64,000 bases of DNA from Fibrobacter sp. UWP2. GTDB lineage: Bacteria > Fibrobacterota > Fibrobacteria > Fibrobacterales > Fibrobacteraceae. The notes beneath the pieces were generated by a model, which was not told where the DNA came from, searched no databases, and saw nothing but the letters and a program-made list of their open reading frames with translations. Where the stretch lies: NCBI RefSeq assembly GCF_900141705.1, contig NZ_FQYM01000015.1, forward strand, positions 1 to 64,000, given 5' to 3'. Position numbers and translations under genes: made by a program. Shown one piece after another: positions 17,632-25,848 of this stretch; the stretch's first letter is position 1, and each line of letters opens with the position of its first letter.

Positions 17632-18402
17632 CTACCTGTCGCGGCGATACCCGCTAAGGGCCAAAAGTATTAGCGCCGGCGTGTAGAAGTACCACACAAA
17701 GTTGTTGGCAACGGTCGCCACGATCTCTTGCAGGCTGTGGTCGGCGCCGGTCGCCAAGGAAATGCCCACACAGGCGTCGCAGCAAAAGAATAGAATCATG
17801 CCGCGCTTGATATTGCGCGCGTTCTTTGCCGGGAAGTAGCCTTTTTTGGGAGCCTGCCACGCCACAATCAAACTGCAAATGAGGAAGGCGCCGTAGGTAG
17901 CCACGGTGGGGATGGTCGGCCCGCCGAACACGCCAAACAAGTGGAGCGCGTTGCAAATGAACATCACAACGAACGGCACCACAATAATGCCCGGCGTATG
18001 CTTGTCGTCATCGCTCTCGCGGGTATGCCTGTAAATGAACAGCGCCTGGACCACCATAAAAAAACAAATGCCGAGCAGCGTGTAGTCGCCGCTGTGCTCA
18101 AACAGGCTCGCCACATTGTGGAGGATCTTGAGGCAAAAGTCCGCGCACAGGGCGAACACAAAGCTGAGCTGCAAAAAGCGGCGATCCCGCTTGCACAAGG
18201 CATCCTTGCCAATAAAGAGGGCGACAATGGTCATAATTGCCGTCACAGCGAACTTGGCATAATTTTGGAAATGGCTGGAATCCACCAGGCACTGTTCAAC
18301 GGCACCGCACTGGTAAAATACATACCAGTCGCGAACAAAGAACGCCACGGCAAGAATCGTGACGACAATTAAAAATGCGGTTATGTGTATTCTTTTCATC
18401 AT
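17632..18402 (-). CDS. YhhN/lysoplasmalogenase-like membrane protein
   Basis: 256 residues with about eight hydrophobic helices. The pattern FALCADFCLKIL, then GDYTLLGICFFMVVQALFIYRH, then MILFFCCDACVGIS and FYTPALILLALSG follows the YhhN family (a conserved acidic residue in the second helix, a His after the fourth, an Asp near the sixth, and a Tyr-rich last helix). Some eukaryotic relatives hydrolyse vinyl-ether lipids; bacterial roles are poorly known. The gene is monocistronic, convergent with the zapA/6S unit. Its start has TATTATTG 7 nt upstream and no Shine-Dalgarno sequence. Confidence 0.65.
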   Translation of the reverse strand: MMKRIHITAFLIVVTILAVAFFVRDWYVFYQCGAVEQCLVDSSHFQNYAKFAVTAIMTIVALFIGKDALCKRDRRFLQLSFVFALCADFCLKILHNVASLFEHSGDYTLLGICFFMVVQALFIYRHTRESDDDKHTPGIIVVPFVVMFICNALHLFGVFGGPTIPTVATYGAFLICSLIVAWQAPKKGYFPAKNARNIKRGMILFFCCDACVGISLATGADHSLQEIVATVANNFVWYFYTPALILLALSGYRRDR

Positions 18403-18438
18403 AACCGCAATAATAGTAAATTCTACCTTATGTTGTTT

Positions 18439-18459
18439 GTACTTTTTTATACAACCATC
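18439..18459 (-). terminator. Weak hairpin after the GH30 gene
   Basis: On the minus strand a short stem with GTTGTA / TACAAA flanks an A-rich loop 14 nt past the GH30 stop. No long T-run follows, so confidence is low. Confidence 0.3.
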
Positions 18460-18472
18460 AGTAAACTATCCA

Positions 18473-20428
18473 TCAATGTACCATCCGCTGTAAGAGCGTT
18501 TTACCGCGATTATTGCGAACTTGTACAAGGTAGGCGCCGCGAGGCAATCCCTGGAGTGAGAGCGTGGCCGAGCCAACCACCTCTTGGCGCTTTACCAAGA
18601 CTCCCTGCATGTCGTACACGTTCACATGCAGTTGCTGACGCGGGGCAGTCAATTCCAATTCGGCGCCACGACGGGCAACGCGAATGCCTGTCGTCGAGGT
18701 GTCGGGCTCCACGTAGGGGTGGTCCGGGTCGTTCACCACCACCTTGATGTCCACAGAGCTTTCACAGCCCACCGCATTGGTGTAGGTGCCCGTATAAACG
18801 CCGCTCATGGTCCCGTCCATGTTCTTGAAGCGCACTTCGCGGCCCGCATAGCTAAAGCCGTTGGGGCCAGACCACAGCCAACGCCCGCCGTCATAGGGAT
18901 GCGGGCCAATCACCAGGGAATCGCCCTTGTTGGGTTCCACTGAGGTCGTCTCGTTCCAACCGCCGTCATGCACCTTCACGTAGGGAATCAAGTCGCTGGG
19001 CGTGCACTGACCGCCCGCACCCGGGTCCACGTCGGCCACCACCAGCGTCGTCACCGTGTTCGACGGGGCCGTCATGGCAATCGCCTTGTTCGCGACCTTC
19101 AAATCCGAGAGAGCCTTGAGACTCCCGGGCAAGGCGAACTGGTGGACCTTCACCGTCGAGCCTGCCGATTCGAACCCGCTCAAGTCAAAACTGTAATTCA
19201 CGTCGCTAGAACCGCTGTTGCGCACCACAATCACAAGCGCCCCGTCGGGCCTGAGCGCCGCCAATGTATTGCCATTGTCGCTTGCGATAATGCGGGAGCC
19301 CGGACGGATAAACCGGCTGAATGCGGCATGCATGTAATAGCGCGGGCCATACGAAAACGTTTGCTTGCTGTGGTTCATGGCGAAGGTGCGCCAGTTCTCG
19401 GCGGGGTCGCCCAGCTGCCAGTCTATCCACGCCTCTGCCTTCATGTCGCGCAGGTCCTGGATAATCACGTTCGCCATCCACAGCGTGATGTTCTCGTCAC
19501 CGCTCTTGTGCAGCGGTCCCGTCTCCGATTGCCACAGGCGCTTGCCCAGGGCAAAGGCGCGGTTATACAGTTGCGCACGGTAGCTGCCGTCCGAATAGCT
19601 GTGCGTGTTCACCTGGCCCAGGTACGAAAGCGCCTCGGCAGTGTAGTTGCCCAGCTGGTCATGAGCCTGCTTAATCGAGGTCTCGTCGGCGGCGCTCACC
19701 ATGGTCTCCGGGAACAGCCCCTTGCTCTTGAGCGCCTTGCCCAGCTCCACAATCATCTTGGACTGGTTGTTCTTAAAACCGCAGCCCTCCTGGTCGCCGT
19801 TCGCCTTCCACCAGCCGGCGCTCGGCTCGTTGAACGGCTCCACCGTGCGGAAGGTGACGCCCCATTCCGTCTTGAAGTGCTTCGCCACCTCGGAGAGGTA
19901 CTCGGCAAAATCGTCAAAGTAATCTTCCTTGAGGTTGTCGCTGCCGTCGTTCGAGCCCGACACGCAACCGCTCTTGGTCATCCACCACGGCGGCGAATTG
20001 CTGAACGCCTCGTAAATCGGGTCCTTCACCCTCTTGTTGAGCGCCATCAAAATGTTGCGCTGCCCCGGATCCGCCGACCAGTCGTAACTGCCCGATTCAC
20101 TAGTCTTGTAACCCGGCACCTTGCCACCGCCATCGCCCTTGGTCAAATGGTTGTGACCCGGCTGGTCTCCGCCGCCAATGTTGTAACGGAAAATCGTGTA
20201 GCCCAAGCCCGTATCGGGGTCGGCAATCGCGCCCACCAGCTTTTGGTAGTTCGCTTCGTCCCAGGCGCCCGCCTTCACAGCCCACCAGCACAGGCTAGAG
20301 CCCCAGCCCTCAAAGGTCTGGTACTTTTTGGAAGGGTCCACGACGACCTTCGTTTGCGCCATGGAATTTGCGGCAAGGGCCGCCATGGCGAAGACCGCCA
20401 TCATTAAATACTTGCTCCAGTATTTCAT
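18473..20428 (-). CDS. Secreted glycoside hydrolase family 30 (endo-beta-1,6-galactanase-like)
   Basis: 651 residues from the ATG at 20428, chosen because AAGGAG lies seven bases upstream and a signal peptide (MKYWSKYLMM ... SMAQ) follows; the frame extends 60 codons further without either. The catalytic domain begins QTFEGWGSSLCWWA and has FRYNIGGGDQ. The acid/base is Glu201 in VEPFNEPSAG and the nucleophile Glu302 in LWQSETG, as in clan GH-A family 30. The GWGSSLCWWA start and Tyr/Gly-rich loops are typical of GH30 members that cut beta-1,6-galactan. A middle Ig-like region (about residues 480-560) and a C-terminal tail with VYDMQGVLV and LPRGAYLVQV follow. It is transcribed alone, downstream of the CE12 terminator. 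Confidence 0.88.
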   Translation of the reverse strand: MKYWSKYLMMAVFAMAALAANSMAQTKVVVDPSKKYQTFEGWGSSLCWWAVKAGAWDEANYQKLVGAIADPDTGLGYTIFRYNIGGGDQPGHNHLTKGDGGGKVPGYKTSESGSYDWSADPGQRNILMALNKRVKDPIYEAFSNSPPWWMTKSGCVSGSNDGSDNLKEDYFDDFAEYLSEVAKHFKTEWGVTFRTVEPFNEPSAGWWKANGDQEGCGFKNNQSKMIVELGKALKSKGLFPETMVSAADETSIKQAHDQLGNYTAEALSYLGQVNTHSYSDGSYRAQLYNRAFALGKRLWQSETGPLHKSGDENITLWMANVIIQDLRDMKAEAWIDWQLGDPAENWRTFAMNHSKQTFSYGPRYYMHAAFSRFIRPGSRIIASDNGNTLAALRPDGALVIVVRNSGSSDVNYSFDLSGFESAGSTVKVHQFALPGSLKALSDLKVANKAIAMTAPSNTVTTLVVADVDPGAGGQCTPSDLIPYVKVHDGGWNETTSVEPNKGDSLVIGPHPYDGGRWLWSGPNGFSYAGREVRFKNMDGTMSGVYTGTYTNAVGCESSVDIKVVVNDPDHPYVEPDTSTTGIRVARRGAELELTAPRQQLHVNVYDMQGVLVKRQEVVGSATLSLQGLPRGAYLVQVRNNRGKTLLQRMVH

Positions 20429-20507
20429 AAACCAACTCCTTGATGTAAATATATATGTTAAACGCCCGAAAGTCAAATGTGGACAAAACCTGAATATATG
20501 CACAAAA

Positions 20508-20533
20508 CGTCCCCGGGCAAAAACCCGAGGACG
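20508..20533 (-). terminator. Terminator of the GH53-PL9-CE12 operon
   Basis: CGTCC-C-CGGG / CCCG-A-GGACG stem with a 6-nt loop, 20 nt past the CE12 stop, followed by TTTTG on the minus strand. Confidence 0.8.
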
Positions 20534-20552
20534 CTGAGGTATAGGGAACTTT

Positions 20553-22007
20553 TTAGCGAGTATATGTTGGATTCCAATTCCTGGCACGGTCCCTATAAGC
20601 CCTGCCATTTATTAGGAACTGTTTCCGTAAACCTTCCTTATACAAACTCCGAACCTCTTTTTTCCTCAATCCCTCCACTTCCTCGTAAACCGAATCAACG
20701 GGAGTTTCCACACCGGGGACCTCCTCGTCAACGTTAATCAGGCCGCCAGCAGTAATGGGGTCCTTGGGGAGGCTCAACACGTCCGTCGGGTCGGGCTTCG
20801 CGGTATTCAGCGGTTCGTAGTCATCACGGAAGTGCGGCTTAAGCGCCGGAATCTTTTCCTCGATTTCCAGGAGCATGGCACGCGCAAGTTCGTAACCGCC
20901 GTATTCGCAAAAGTGGGTCTTGTCGCTAGCAGTGTGCATGTAGAGTTGGTACTTTTCGCTGCCCAACGCCTTTTGCAGTTCCACCGTACGCTGGTTCAAA
21001 TCCAAACAGATAATCCCGTTGGACTTGGCGAACTTGCGCATCTTCTCGGGGAGCCCGCCCACGCTGGTCGCAGGGTCCAGTTCCCCTTGGCGCGCCGTCG
21101 ATGTCACTAGCACGGGGATAGCGCCCTTGGCCTTAATCTTGTCGCAATAAGACTTCAGCGTATTCTCGTAATTGGCAACGTCATTCGCATTCTTTTGATC
21201 GTTGTGGGCAAACTCCACAAACACGTAGTCGTTTTTGCGGACTTCGGCAAGGATCTTGTCCAAGCGTTTCATCGACAAAAAGCCACTAGCCGTAAGGCCC
21301 GATTCTGCGTAGTTGGCAACAGCAACCGAAGACTTGAAGAATCCAGGTATCATCTGCCCCCAGCCCGACCATGGAGCCGTCAGCTGGTCCACCACGGTGG
21401 AGTTCCCGCAAAGCCACAGGGTCGTCACGTCAGGTTTCTTCTTGATTTCGATACCCGCCACGGCAGGGGCTTTTCCGCTGATGACAAACGTGAGTTTGTT
21501 GTCCCAAGTCCTATAGCCATTTTCCCTGTCCTTAATCTTCATGGTCACGCTGCCGTCAATACTCTTGGTTTCCATGCGGCGGAGTGAAACGGACTGTGTA
21601 GAGAATACGGCACCCGCGGTCGTCACCCTGTCGAATAACAATTTGCGGTTTTCGGCCTTGATGGTGGTCTCGGCATCATTTTCACCATCGCCAAAAGTAA
21701 CGGTCACTTCGTAGTTTGCCTGGGGCAACACCACAGAGAACACCATTTCTCCTGAGCATGTCAAAAAATCCGTGGTGAGTTCATCGTCCCAAAGGCGATC
21801 CACCGACTTGACCGTTCCCGATTCAAAGCCATAGCCCTGCGATTCCGAGAACTTGGTACTCGACTTGATTTGGGTATAACCCGCAGCAACGGGTCCATCC
21901 CCAAAATCAAACTTGTAGCTATCGGCAGAATACGCAAAACTGAAAGGCAAAGTCAAGGCAAATATCGTTGCAGGCATGAAGGCAAGTTCTTCAATAAAGT
22001 TTTTCAT
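20553..22007 (-). CDS. Carbohydrate esterase family 12 (rhamnogalacturonan acetylesterase-like)
   Basis: 484 residues. Signal peptide, then an N-terminal beta-sandwich (about 30-180: YKFDFGDGPVAAGY ... KLTFVISG), then the SGNH esterase: Ser203 in LCGNSTVVD, NYAESGLTASGF, EFAHND (Asn269, Asp270), and the catalytic dyad in SDKTHFCEYG (Asp362, His365). This block set is that of CE12, which removes acetyl groups from rhamnogalacturonan I. The protein ends with a basic tail (KQFLINGRAYRDRARN), one of the two C-terminal tail types in this window. Strong ribosome site GGGAG. It is the last gene of the operon GH53-PL9-CE12, 26 nt after the PL9 gene. Confidence 0.87.
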   Translation of the reverse strand: MKNFIEELAFMPATIFALTLPFSFAYSADSYKFDFGDGPVAAGYTQIKSSTKFSESQGYGFESGTVKSVDRLWDDELTTDFLTCSGEMVFSVVLPQANYEVTVTFGDGENDAETTIKAENRKLLFDRVTTAGAVFSTQSVSLRRMETKSIDGSVTMKIKDRENGYRTWDNKLTFVISGKAPAVAGIEIKKKPDVTTLWLCGNSTVVDQLTAPWSGWGQMIPGFFKSSVAVANYAESGLTASGFLSMKRLDKILAEVRKNDYVFVEFAHNDQKNANDVANYENTLKSYCDKIKAKGAIPVLVTSTARQGELDPATSVGGLPEKMRKFAKSNGIICLDLNQRTVELQKALGSEKYQLYMHTASDKTHFCEYGGYELARAMLLEIEEKIPALKPHFRDDYEPLNTAKPDPTDVLSLPKDPITAGGLINVDEEVPGVETPVDSVYEEVEGLRKKEVRSLYKEGLRKQFLINGRAYRDRARNWNPTYTR

Positions 22008-22033
22008 ATTTCACTCCCTATATCTTGAGTTTT

Positions 22034-23746
22034 TTACTCCGTGACCTTGATTTTTTGCACACGGGCATTGGAAACACTGTGCGGCATCACCACCTGCACA
22101 AAGTACACGCCATTTGCAATACTTGCCGGCAAGACCATGGTTTCTGCGGAAGTGCCGCCGAGGCTCTGTTCATAGGTATTTTTTCCGCCCACGGTGTAGA
22201 TGCGCACGCTCTTGCCCAAACCGTTGTGATGGACGGTCAAGGTGCGGGTTGAAGCATTGTAAGCTACAGCCGCGGCGAACGCGAACGGACTTGCTGCAAG
22301 CGCCGTGGTGCTGGAATCGGCCGACGCAACCGACGTATCGACCGGCACTATAACAGGCGCCACATAGCCGTATTCGTACGCACCCAAATCCGGAGCCTCG
22401 CCCTCGTACTTGAGCCCCACATTCACGCCCTTGTCAATCATCTGGCTGTTCTTCGCAAGTTTCAGGAAGTCGATATCCGGAAGGCTGCCGTCGGCCTGGC
22501 GCGGGCCGAATGCACCACCGAGAGGCCCGAGTTCCTCGCCCGTCACGGTCATGCTCGGGTCAGAGACACTCACGAAATCCGATTCCTTCGGGGTAATGTT
22601 CAGGTTCCAGGTATTGTATTCGCCCGCCGCATATTCACCGCCAATGTAGGCCGTCTTGTTTGGGAAGGCGATGTTGTTCTTCATCACGTGAGCCTTGCTC
22701 CCCTTGAGCACGACGCCGTCGGTGCGGTTGTCATTTGCATCCCAGGTACTCGCCCACATGTTGAACGCAGTACCGTTCATGTAGGCCGTATTGTTGAACC
22801 AGTCGTTACCGCCGCTGCTGTGGTTTGCGTAAAAGCCCGACGCCTTGTTTTTCCAGGCGACGCAGTTGCGGATGGTGTGGCGCACACCCGTCTTGCTGCT
22901 CCCCGCCTTGAAACCGTTGCCGTTGCCATCCTTCGGCTTGCCTGTACCGTAGTTGCTGTAGCCATGGCCCATCGCCCAGCTGTTCTCGATGACTACCGGG
23001 AATTCCTGGCTAATAAAATCCCAGCCGTCGTCGCTGTTCCACCAGGCACGACAACCGATGAACTTCGTCGTATCGCCACCCTGCTGGTAGTGCACACCAA
23101 AGCCGTCGGCATTCTGTCCGTCTCCCTGGCGCCCGTTGGGGTCGTAATTGTCGTGACTGTCGCAGTTCAAGAACAGGTGGCCGCCCGCACTTCCCGTGCC
23201 GCGTTCGTTCACGAAGAATCCCGAACCGCCGTTATGGTGGCTATCCATCAGTTCCAAGAAGATATGCTTGCTGCGTGAAATGTACACGCCCACGTTAGAT
23301 TCGCCCTTCATGGGCACGTTCTTGACTTCGAGTCCTTTCAGGTGCAGGTACTGCGCCTGAATCAGGATACCCGAAGTGTACCTTATGTTGTTCGAACCGT
23401 CGGCAATCGGCATCTTGCTGAAGTCGATGACCGGCTTTTCGCCCGGGTATGCGAGGTAATGAATGCGCTTGTTGTCGCTTGAGCCGCTCTTGGTCAAGTG
23501 AATGCCCGCGAACATATTGTCGTTTTTCACATAGTTCGTGTCCGTATGCAAGTAGGTTCCACCGCGAATCCAGACGGTATCGCCCGCGTTCACTACGGAA
23601 TTCGCCTTGTTGAGGGTCGCGAAGGGGCTATCCTTTGTTCCCTTGTTCGTATTCTTTCCGTCGGGGGCCACGTAGTAGACCGCACCGAAAGTTTCCGCTG
23701 CAGCCAAGGCAATCACGGCCGCACACAACATGCGCTTCATTTTCAT
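22034..23746 (-). CDS. Secreted polysaccharide lyase family 9 (pectate lyase-like)
   Basis: About 570 residues. Signal peptide, then YYVAPDGKNTNKGTKDSPFATL, the usual opening of right-handed beta-helix proteins. The core has NCDSHDNYD, GQNADGFGVHY, GCRAWWNSDDGWDF and GNGFKAG; the Lys near residue 280 in the last motif corresponds to the catalytic Lys of PL9 lyases, and the Asp-rich loops to their calcium site. Members cut polygalacturonate or rhamnogalacturonan by beta-elimination. A Ser/Thr linker and a C-terminal tail (VRIYTVGGKN ... GVYFVQVV) follow. The ATG at 23746 fits GAGGTG just upstream; the longer frame starts at a GTG without a ribosome site. Second gene of the operon, 15 nt after GH53. 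Confidence 0.87.
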   Translation of the reverse strand: MKMKRMLCAAVIALAAAETFGAVYYVAPDGKNTNKGTKDSPFATLNKANSVVNAGDTVWIRGGTYLHTDTNYVKNDNMFAGIHLTKSGSSDNKRIHYLAYPGEKPVIDFSKMPIADGSNNIRYTSGILIQAQYLHLKGLEVKNVPMKGESNVGVYISRSKHIFLELMDSHHNGGSGFFVNERGTGSAGGHLFLNCDSHDNYDPNGRQGDGQNADGFGVHYQQGGDTTKFIGCRAWWNSDDGWDFISQEFPVVIENSWAMGHGYSNYGTGKPKDGNGNGFKAGSSKTGVRHTIRNCVAWKNKASGFYANHSSGGNDWFNNTAYMNGTAFNMWASTWDANDNRTDGVVLKGSKAHVMKNNIAFPNKTAYIGGEYAAGEYNTWNLNITPKESDFVSVSDPSMTVTGEELGPLGGAFGPRQADGSLPDIDFLKLAKNSQMIDKGVNVGLKYEGEAPDLGAYEYGYVAPVIVPVDTSVASADSSTTALAASPFAFAAAVAYNASTRTLTVHHNGLGKSVRIYTVGGKNTYEQSLGGTSAETMVLPASIANGVYFVQVVMPHSVSNARVQKIKVTE

Positions 23747-23761
23747 AAACACCTCAAACAC

Positions 23762-25591
23762 TTACCTTGAATATACCTTAATTTTCCCGGAACGGTTCTT
23801 CAAGGCACCTGCAGAACGTCCGTTCACCAAGAAGTTCCGGCTACCATTGCGGAGCGTATTGCTACGCACGGGAATCCTCTGGAGTACCGTCGTGCCGCTG
23901 TCGCCTACCACCGAGTCGCCGGGATTGACGGGGATTACCGCATTCTTATTCACGAACTCGATACGGTCGATATTCGGGCCGCCATCCTTCGTGAGCGAGG
24001 CGATAGTGATGGTGCTTGCACCCGCAGGCAACTTGAGCGTCACCACGCTAGAATCCCACGATTCCCAGGCACCCGTCGATTCGAAGTCCACCGATTCCAC
24101 CTGCACCTTGCCATTCACCGCAACACTTACCGGGCGATTTGCCGTAGAGCCGTTCGCGAATACAATTTTCACGTCCTTGTCGCCCTCGCCTGCAGTAACC
24201 ACAGAAAGCGTCACCGAGGAACCCACCTCGTTGTCAAGGTTCGCATAGCCCTTGCCCGAAAAGCCCCCGTGCGTCGACTCGAGAACCGTCTTGTTGAACA
24301 CGCCGTTTTCCGCCTCGTACTTGAGCGAATCCTTGCCCACGAACTTGAAGGTCGCGCCCAAATTCACATCCTTGCCGAGACTTGCCACCGTGTATTCCTT
24401 GCCGTTACCCGTGTTGTCGCCGGTCCACGCCACGAATTCCCAACCCTCCTGCGGAACGGCGGTAAAGGTCACCTTGCTGCCTTCCGCAATTTCACTACCC
24501 TCGATGCTCTGCGCAATCGAGCCGCCGTAAGCGACAGTCGTCTTCACGTTGTACTTCTTTACGGCCTTGCCGACCTGCACCCAGTCCGGGAGCGTCGCGT
24601 TGTATTTTTTCGCAATATCGCGCAATTCCCTAAGGCGCGCGTTCGCCGTATATTTCTGGCCATCGCGATCGAACATCGGTTTTTTGCTGTAGCGGGTCGG
24701 CTCCCACACGAAGGTTCCCCAGCCCAGGTCGCCAAATTCGTAGAACACCGAGTTCACGAGGGCCGTGCGTTCGCCCGTATATTCGCAGCTCAACACCGCC
24801 TTCTTGTTCTTGACCACCAAGCCGAACATATCGCGCCAATCCTGCCCGTTGTTCGTGGTGCCGTAGGTGGAACCGCAAATGGCATCATAGTCGATATTCG
24901 CGTGAATCTTGCTGTACCAATCCGCGAAGCCCTTCTCGGGGCGCGGCTGTCCATGCTGCATCACAATCTTGATAGAAGGATCCGTCTCGCGCACCGCACG
25001 CACACCCGAATTGATGATATTCGCGAAGTCCGCCGTCTTGCTCAGCGAAACGCCCGCCACCTTCGAGTTGATTTCGTTACCCACCTGCACCATGTCGGGG
25101 CGAAGTCCCGCCTTCATGAGCGCATCCATGGTCGTCTTCACGTGGTTATAGGCGAGCTTGCCCATCTCGGCATTGCTCTTGCCCGCCCACGAGGCCGGAA
25201 CATTCTGGTGGCCGATGGATGCCCACGTGTCGCTCATGTGGAAATCGAGGAAGAATCCCATGTTGTGCGCCTTGATGCGCTTGGCGAGCGCGATGGTATG
25301 TTCCAGGTCGCACCAGCACACGTTGGAATTCGCGCCGGAGTAGCTCTCCTTGGCGTAGCCGATGCACGAATTCACGAAGGTGCGCACGCGGATAAAGTTG
25401 ATGCCGTTGTTCTGCAAGATGTCGAAAAGATCCTGCTTTTTACCGTCATCGTAGTATGTTGCCCCCAAGGACTCGTCTTCGAGCACCCACGAGATATCGA
25501 CGCCCACGATATACGGGCGCGCAAGCGCCGCAACCGCCACGGCACCCAGAGCCAGCGCTATTTTCCTGATGATTTTACCCATTCCAAACAT
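23762..25591 (-). CDS. Secreted glycoside hydrolase family 53 endo-beta-1,4-galactanase with CBM-like module
   Basis: 609 residues. Signal peptide, then VGVDISWVLEDE opens the GH53 barrel. Glu173 in VQVGNEINS is the acid/base and Glu270 in LSCEYTGE the nucleophile; GWGTFVWEPTRY closes the barrel near residue 300. A short B-repeat-like segment (VPQEGWEFVAWTGD, about 375-410) and a CBM6/35-like beta-sandwich (LKYEAENGVF ... GPNIDRIEFVN, about 425-560) follow. The tail is basic (NFLVNGRSAGALKNRSGK), the same type as in the CE12 protein. It cuts the beta-1,4-galactan side chains of rhamnogalacturonan I. Ribosome site AAAGGAG. First gene of the operon; two copies of the 19-bp TACTAY motif lie 35-95 nt upstream of its start. 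Confidence 0.93.
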   Translation of the reverse strand: MFGMGKIIRKIALALGAVAVAALARPYIVGVDISWVLEDESLGATYYDDGKKQDLFDILQNNGINFIRVRTFVNSCIGYAKESYSGANSNVCWCDLEHTIALAKRIKAHNMGFFLDFHMSDTWASIGHQNVPASWAGKSNAEMGKLAYNHVKTTMDALMKAGLRPDMVQVGNEINSKVAGVSLSKTADFANIINSGVRAVRETDPSIKIVMQHGQPRPEKGFADWYSKIHANIDYDAICGSTYGTTNNGQDWRDMFGLVVKNKKAVLSCEYTGERTALVNSVFYEFGDLGWGTFVWEPTRYSKKPMFDRDGQKYTANARLRELRDIAKKYNATLPDWVQVGKAVKKYNVKTTVAYGGSIAQSIEGSEIAEGSKVTFTAVPQEGWEFVAWTGDNTGNGKEYTVASLGKDVNLGATFKFVGKDSLKYEAENGVFNKTVLESTHGGFSGKGYANLDNEVGSSVTLSVVTAGEGDKDVKIVFANGSTANRPVSVAVNGKVQVESVDFESTGAWESWDSSVVTLKLPAGASTITIASLTKDGGPNIDRIEFVNKNAVIPVNPGDSVVGDSGTTVLQRIPVRSNTLRNGSRNFLVNGRSAGALKNRSGKIKVYSR

Positions 25592-25625
25592 CCTTCACTC
25601 CTTTGTTTGAGTTATTGTTTTGTTG

Positions 25626-25644
25626 TACTATAAATTGTACTACA
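25626..25644 (+). promoter_or_regulatory. TACTAY motif, copy 1 (GH53 operon)
   Basis: The site fits TACTAYAAAWYGTACTAYA and is 18/19 identical to the site before the TIGR02147 gene at 31462. It lies 35 nt before the GH53 start. Its two TACTAY half-sites are 12 bp apart. Confidence 0.6.
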
Positions 25645-25667
25645 TTTTCTATAAATATAACTCATTT

Positions 25668-25686
25668 TACTACAAAACGTACTATA
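25668..25686 (+). promoter_or_regulatory. TACTAY motif, copy 2 (GH53 operon)
   Basis: This is a second copy, 15/19 identical to copy 1 and in the same orientation, exactly 42 bp (about four helical turns) from it. Confidence 0.55.
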
Positions 25687-25705
25687 TTTTTTGAGAAAAT
25701 TTAAA

Positions 25706-25734
25706 ATCGCCTTTTTCGAGCGAAAAACGGCGAT
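25706..25734 (-). terminator. Terminator of the GH43 operon
   Basis: A long stem (ATCGCC plus a T5 run pairing with an A5 run plus GGCGAT, one bulge) lies 25 nt past the small ORF stop and is followed on the minus strand by TTTAAATTTT. Confidence 0.8.
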
Positions 25735-25758
25735 ATTTAACACGAAACAAGAATTTTC

Positions 25759-25845
25759 TCACCCGTAAACAAGTCCCAGCGCGATGGCGAGTAGGCCGAG
25801 CACCGCAATTTGCTTGACGATGGCGAAATTTTCACGTTCGAACAT
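25759..25845 (-). CDS. 28-residue membrane peptide gene, coupled to GH43
   Basis: The frame begins MFERENFAIV, continues as one hydrophobic helix (KQIAVLGLLAIALGLVYG) and stops. Its ATG lies 3 nt after the GH43 stop, and the last codons of GH43 supply GAGCTGAGG as a ribosome site. A strong terminator follows. The position, ribosome site and clean membrane-helix composition suggest a real single-pass peptide. No family was recognised. It may anchor or regulate an envelope complex, but nothing shows this. Confidence 0.55.
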   Translation of the reverse strand: MFERENFAIVKQIAVLGLLAIALGLVYG

Positions 25846-25848
25846 GCT

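Noticed and set aside
18968-20407. 479-codon open frame antisense to the GH30 gene
   Set aside because: It lies entirely under a clear GH30 gene with catalytic residues; its His/Arg-rich composition is typical of an antisense shadow.
24269-25633. 454-codon open frame antisense to GH53
   Set aside because: Same reasoning; the GH53 strand has signal peptide, catalytic residues and ribosome site.
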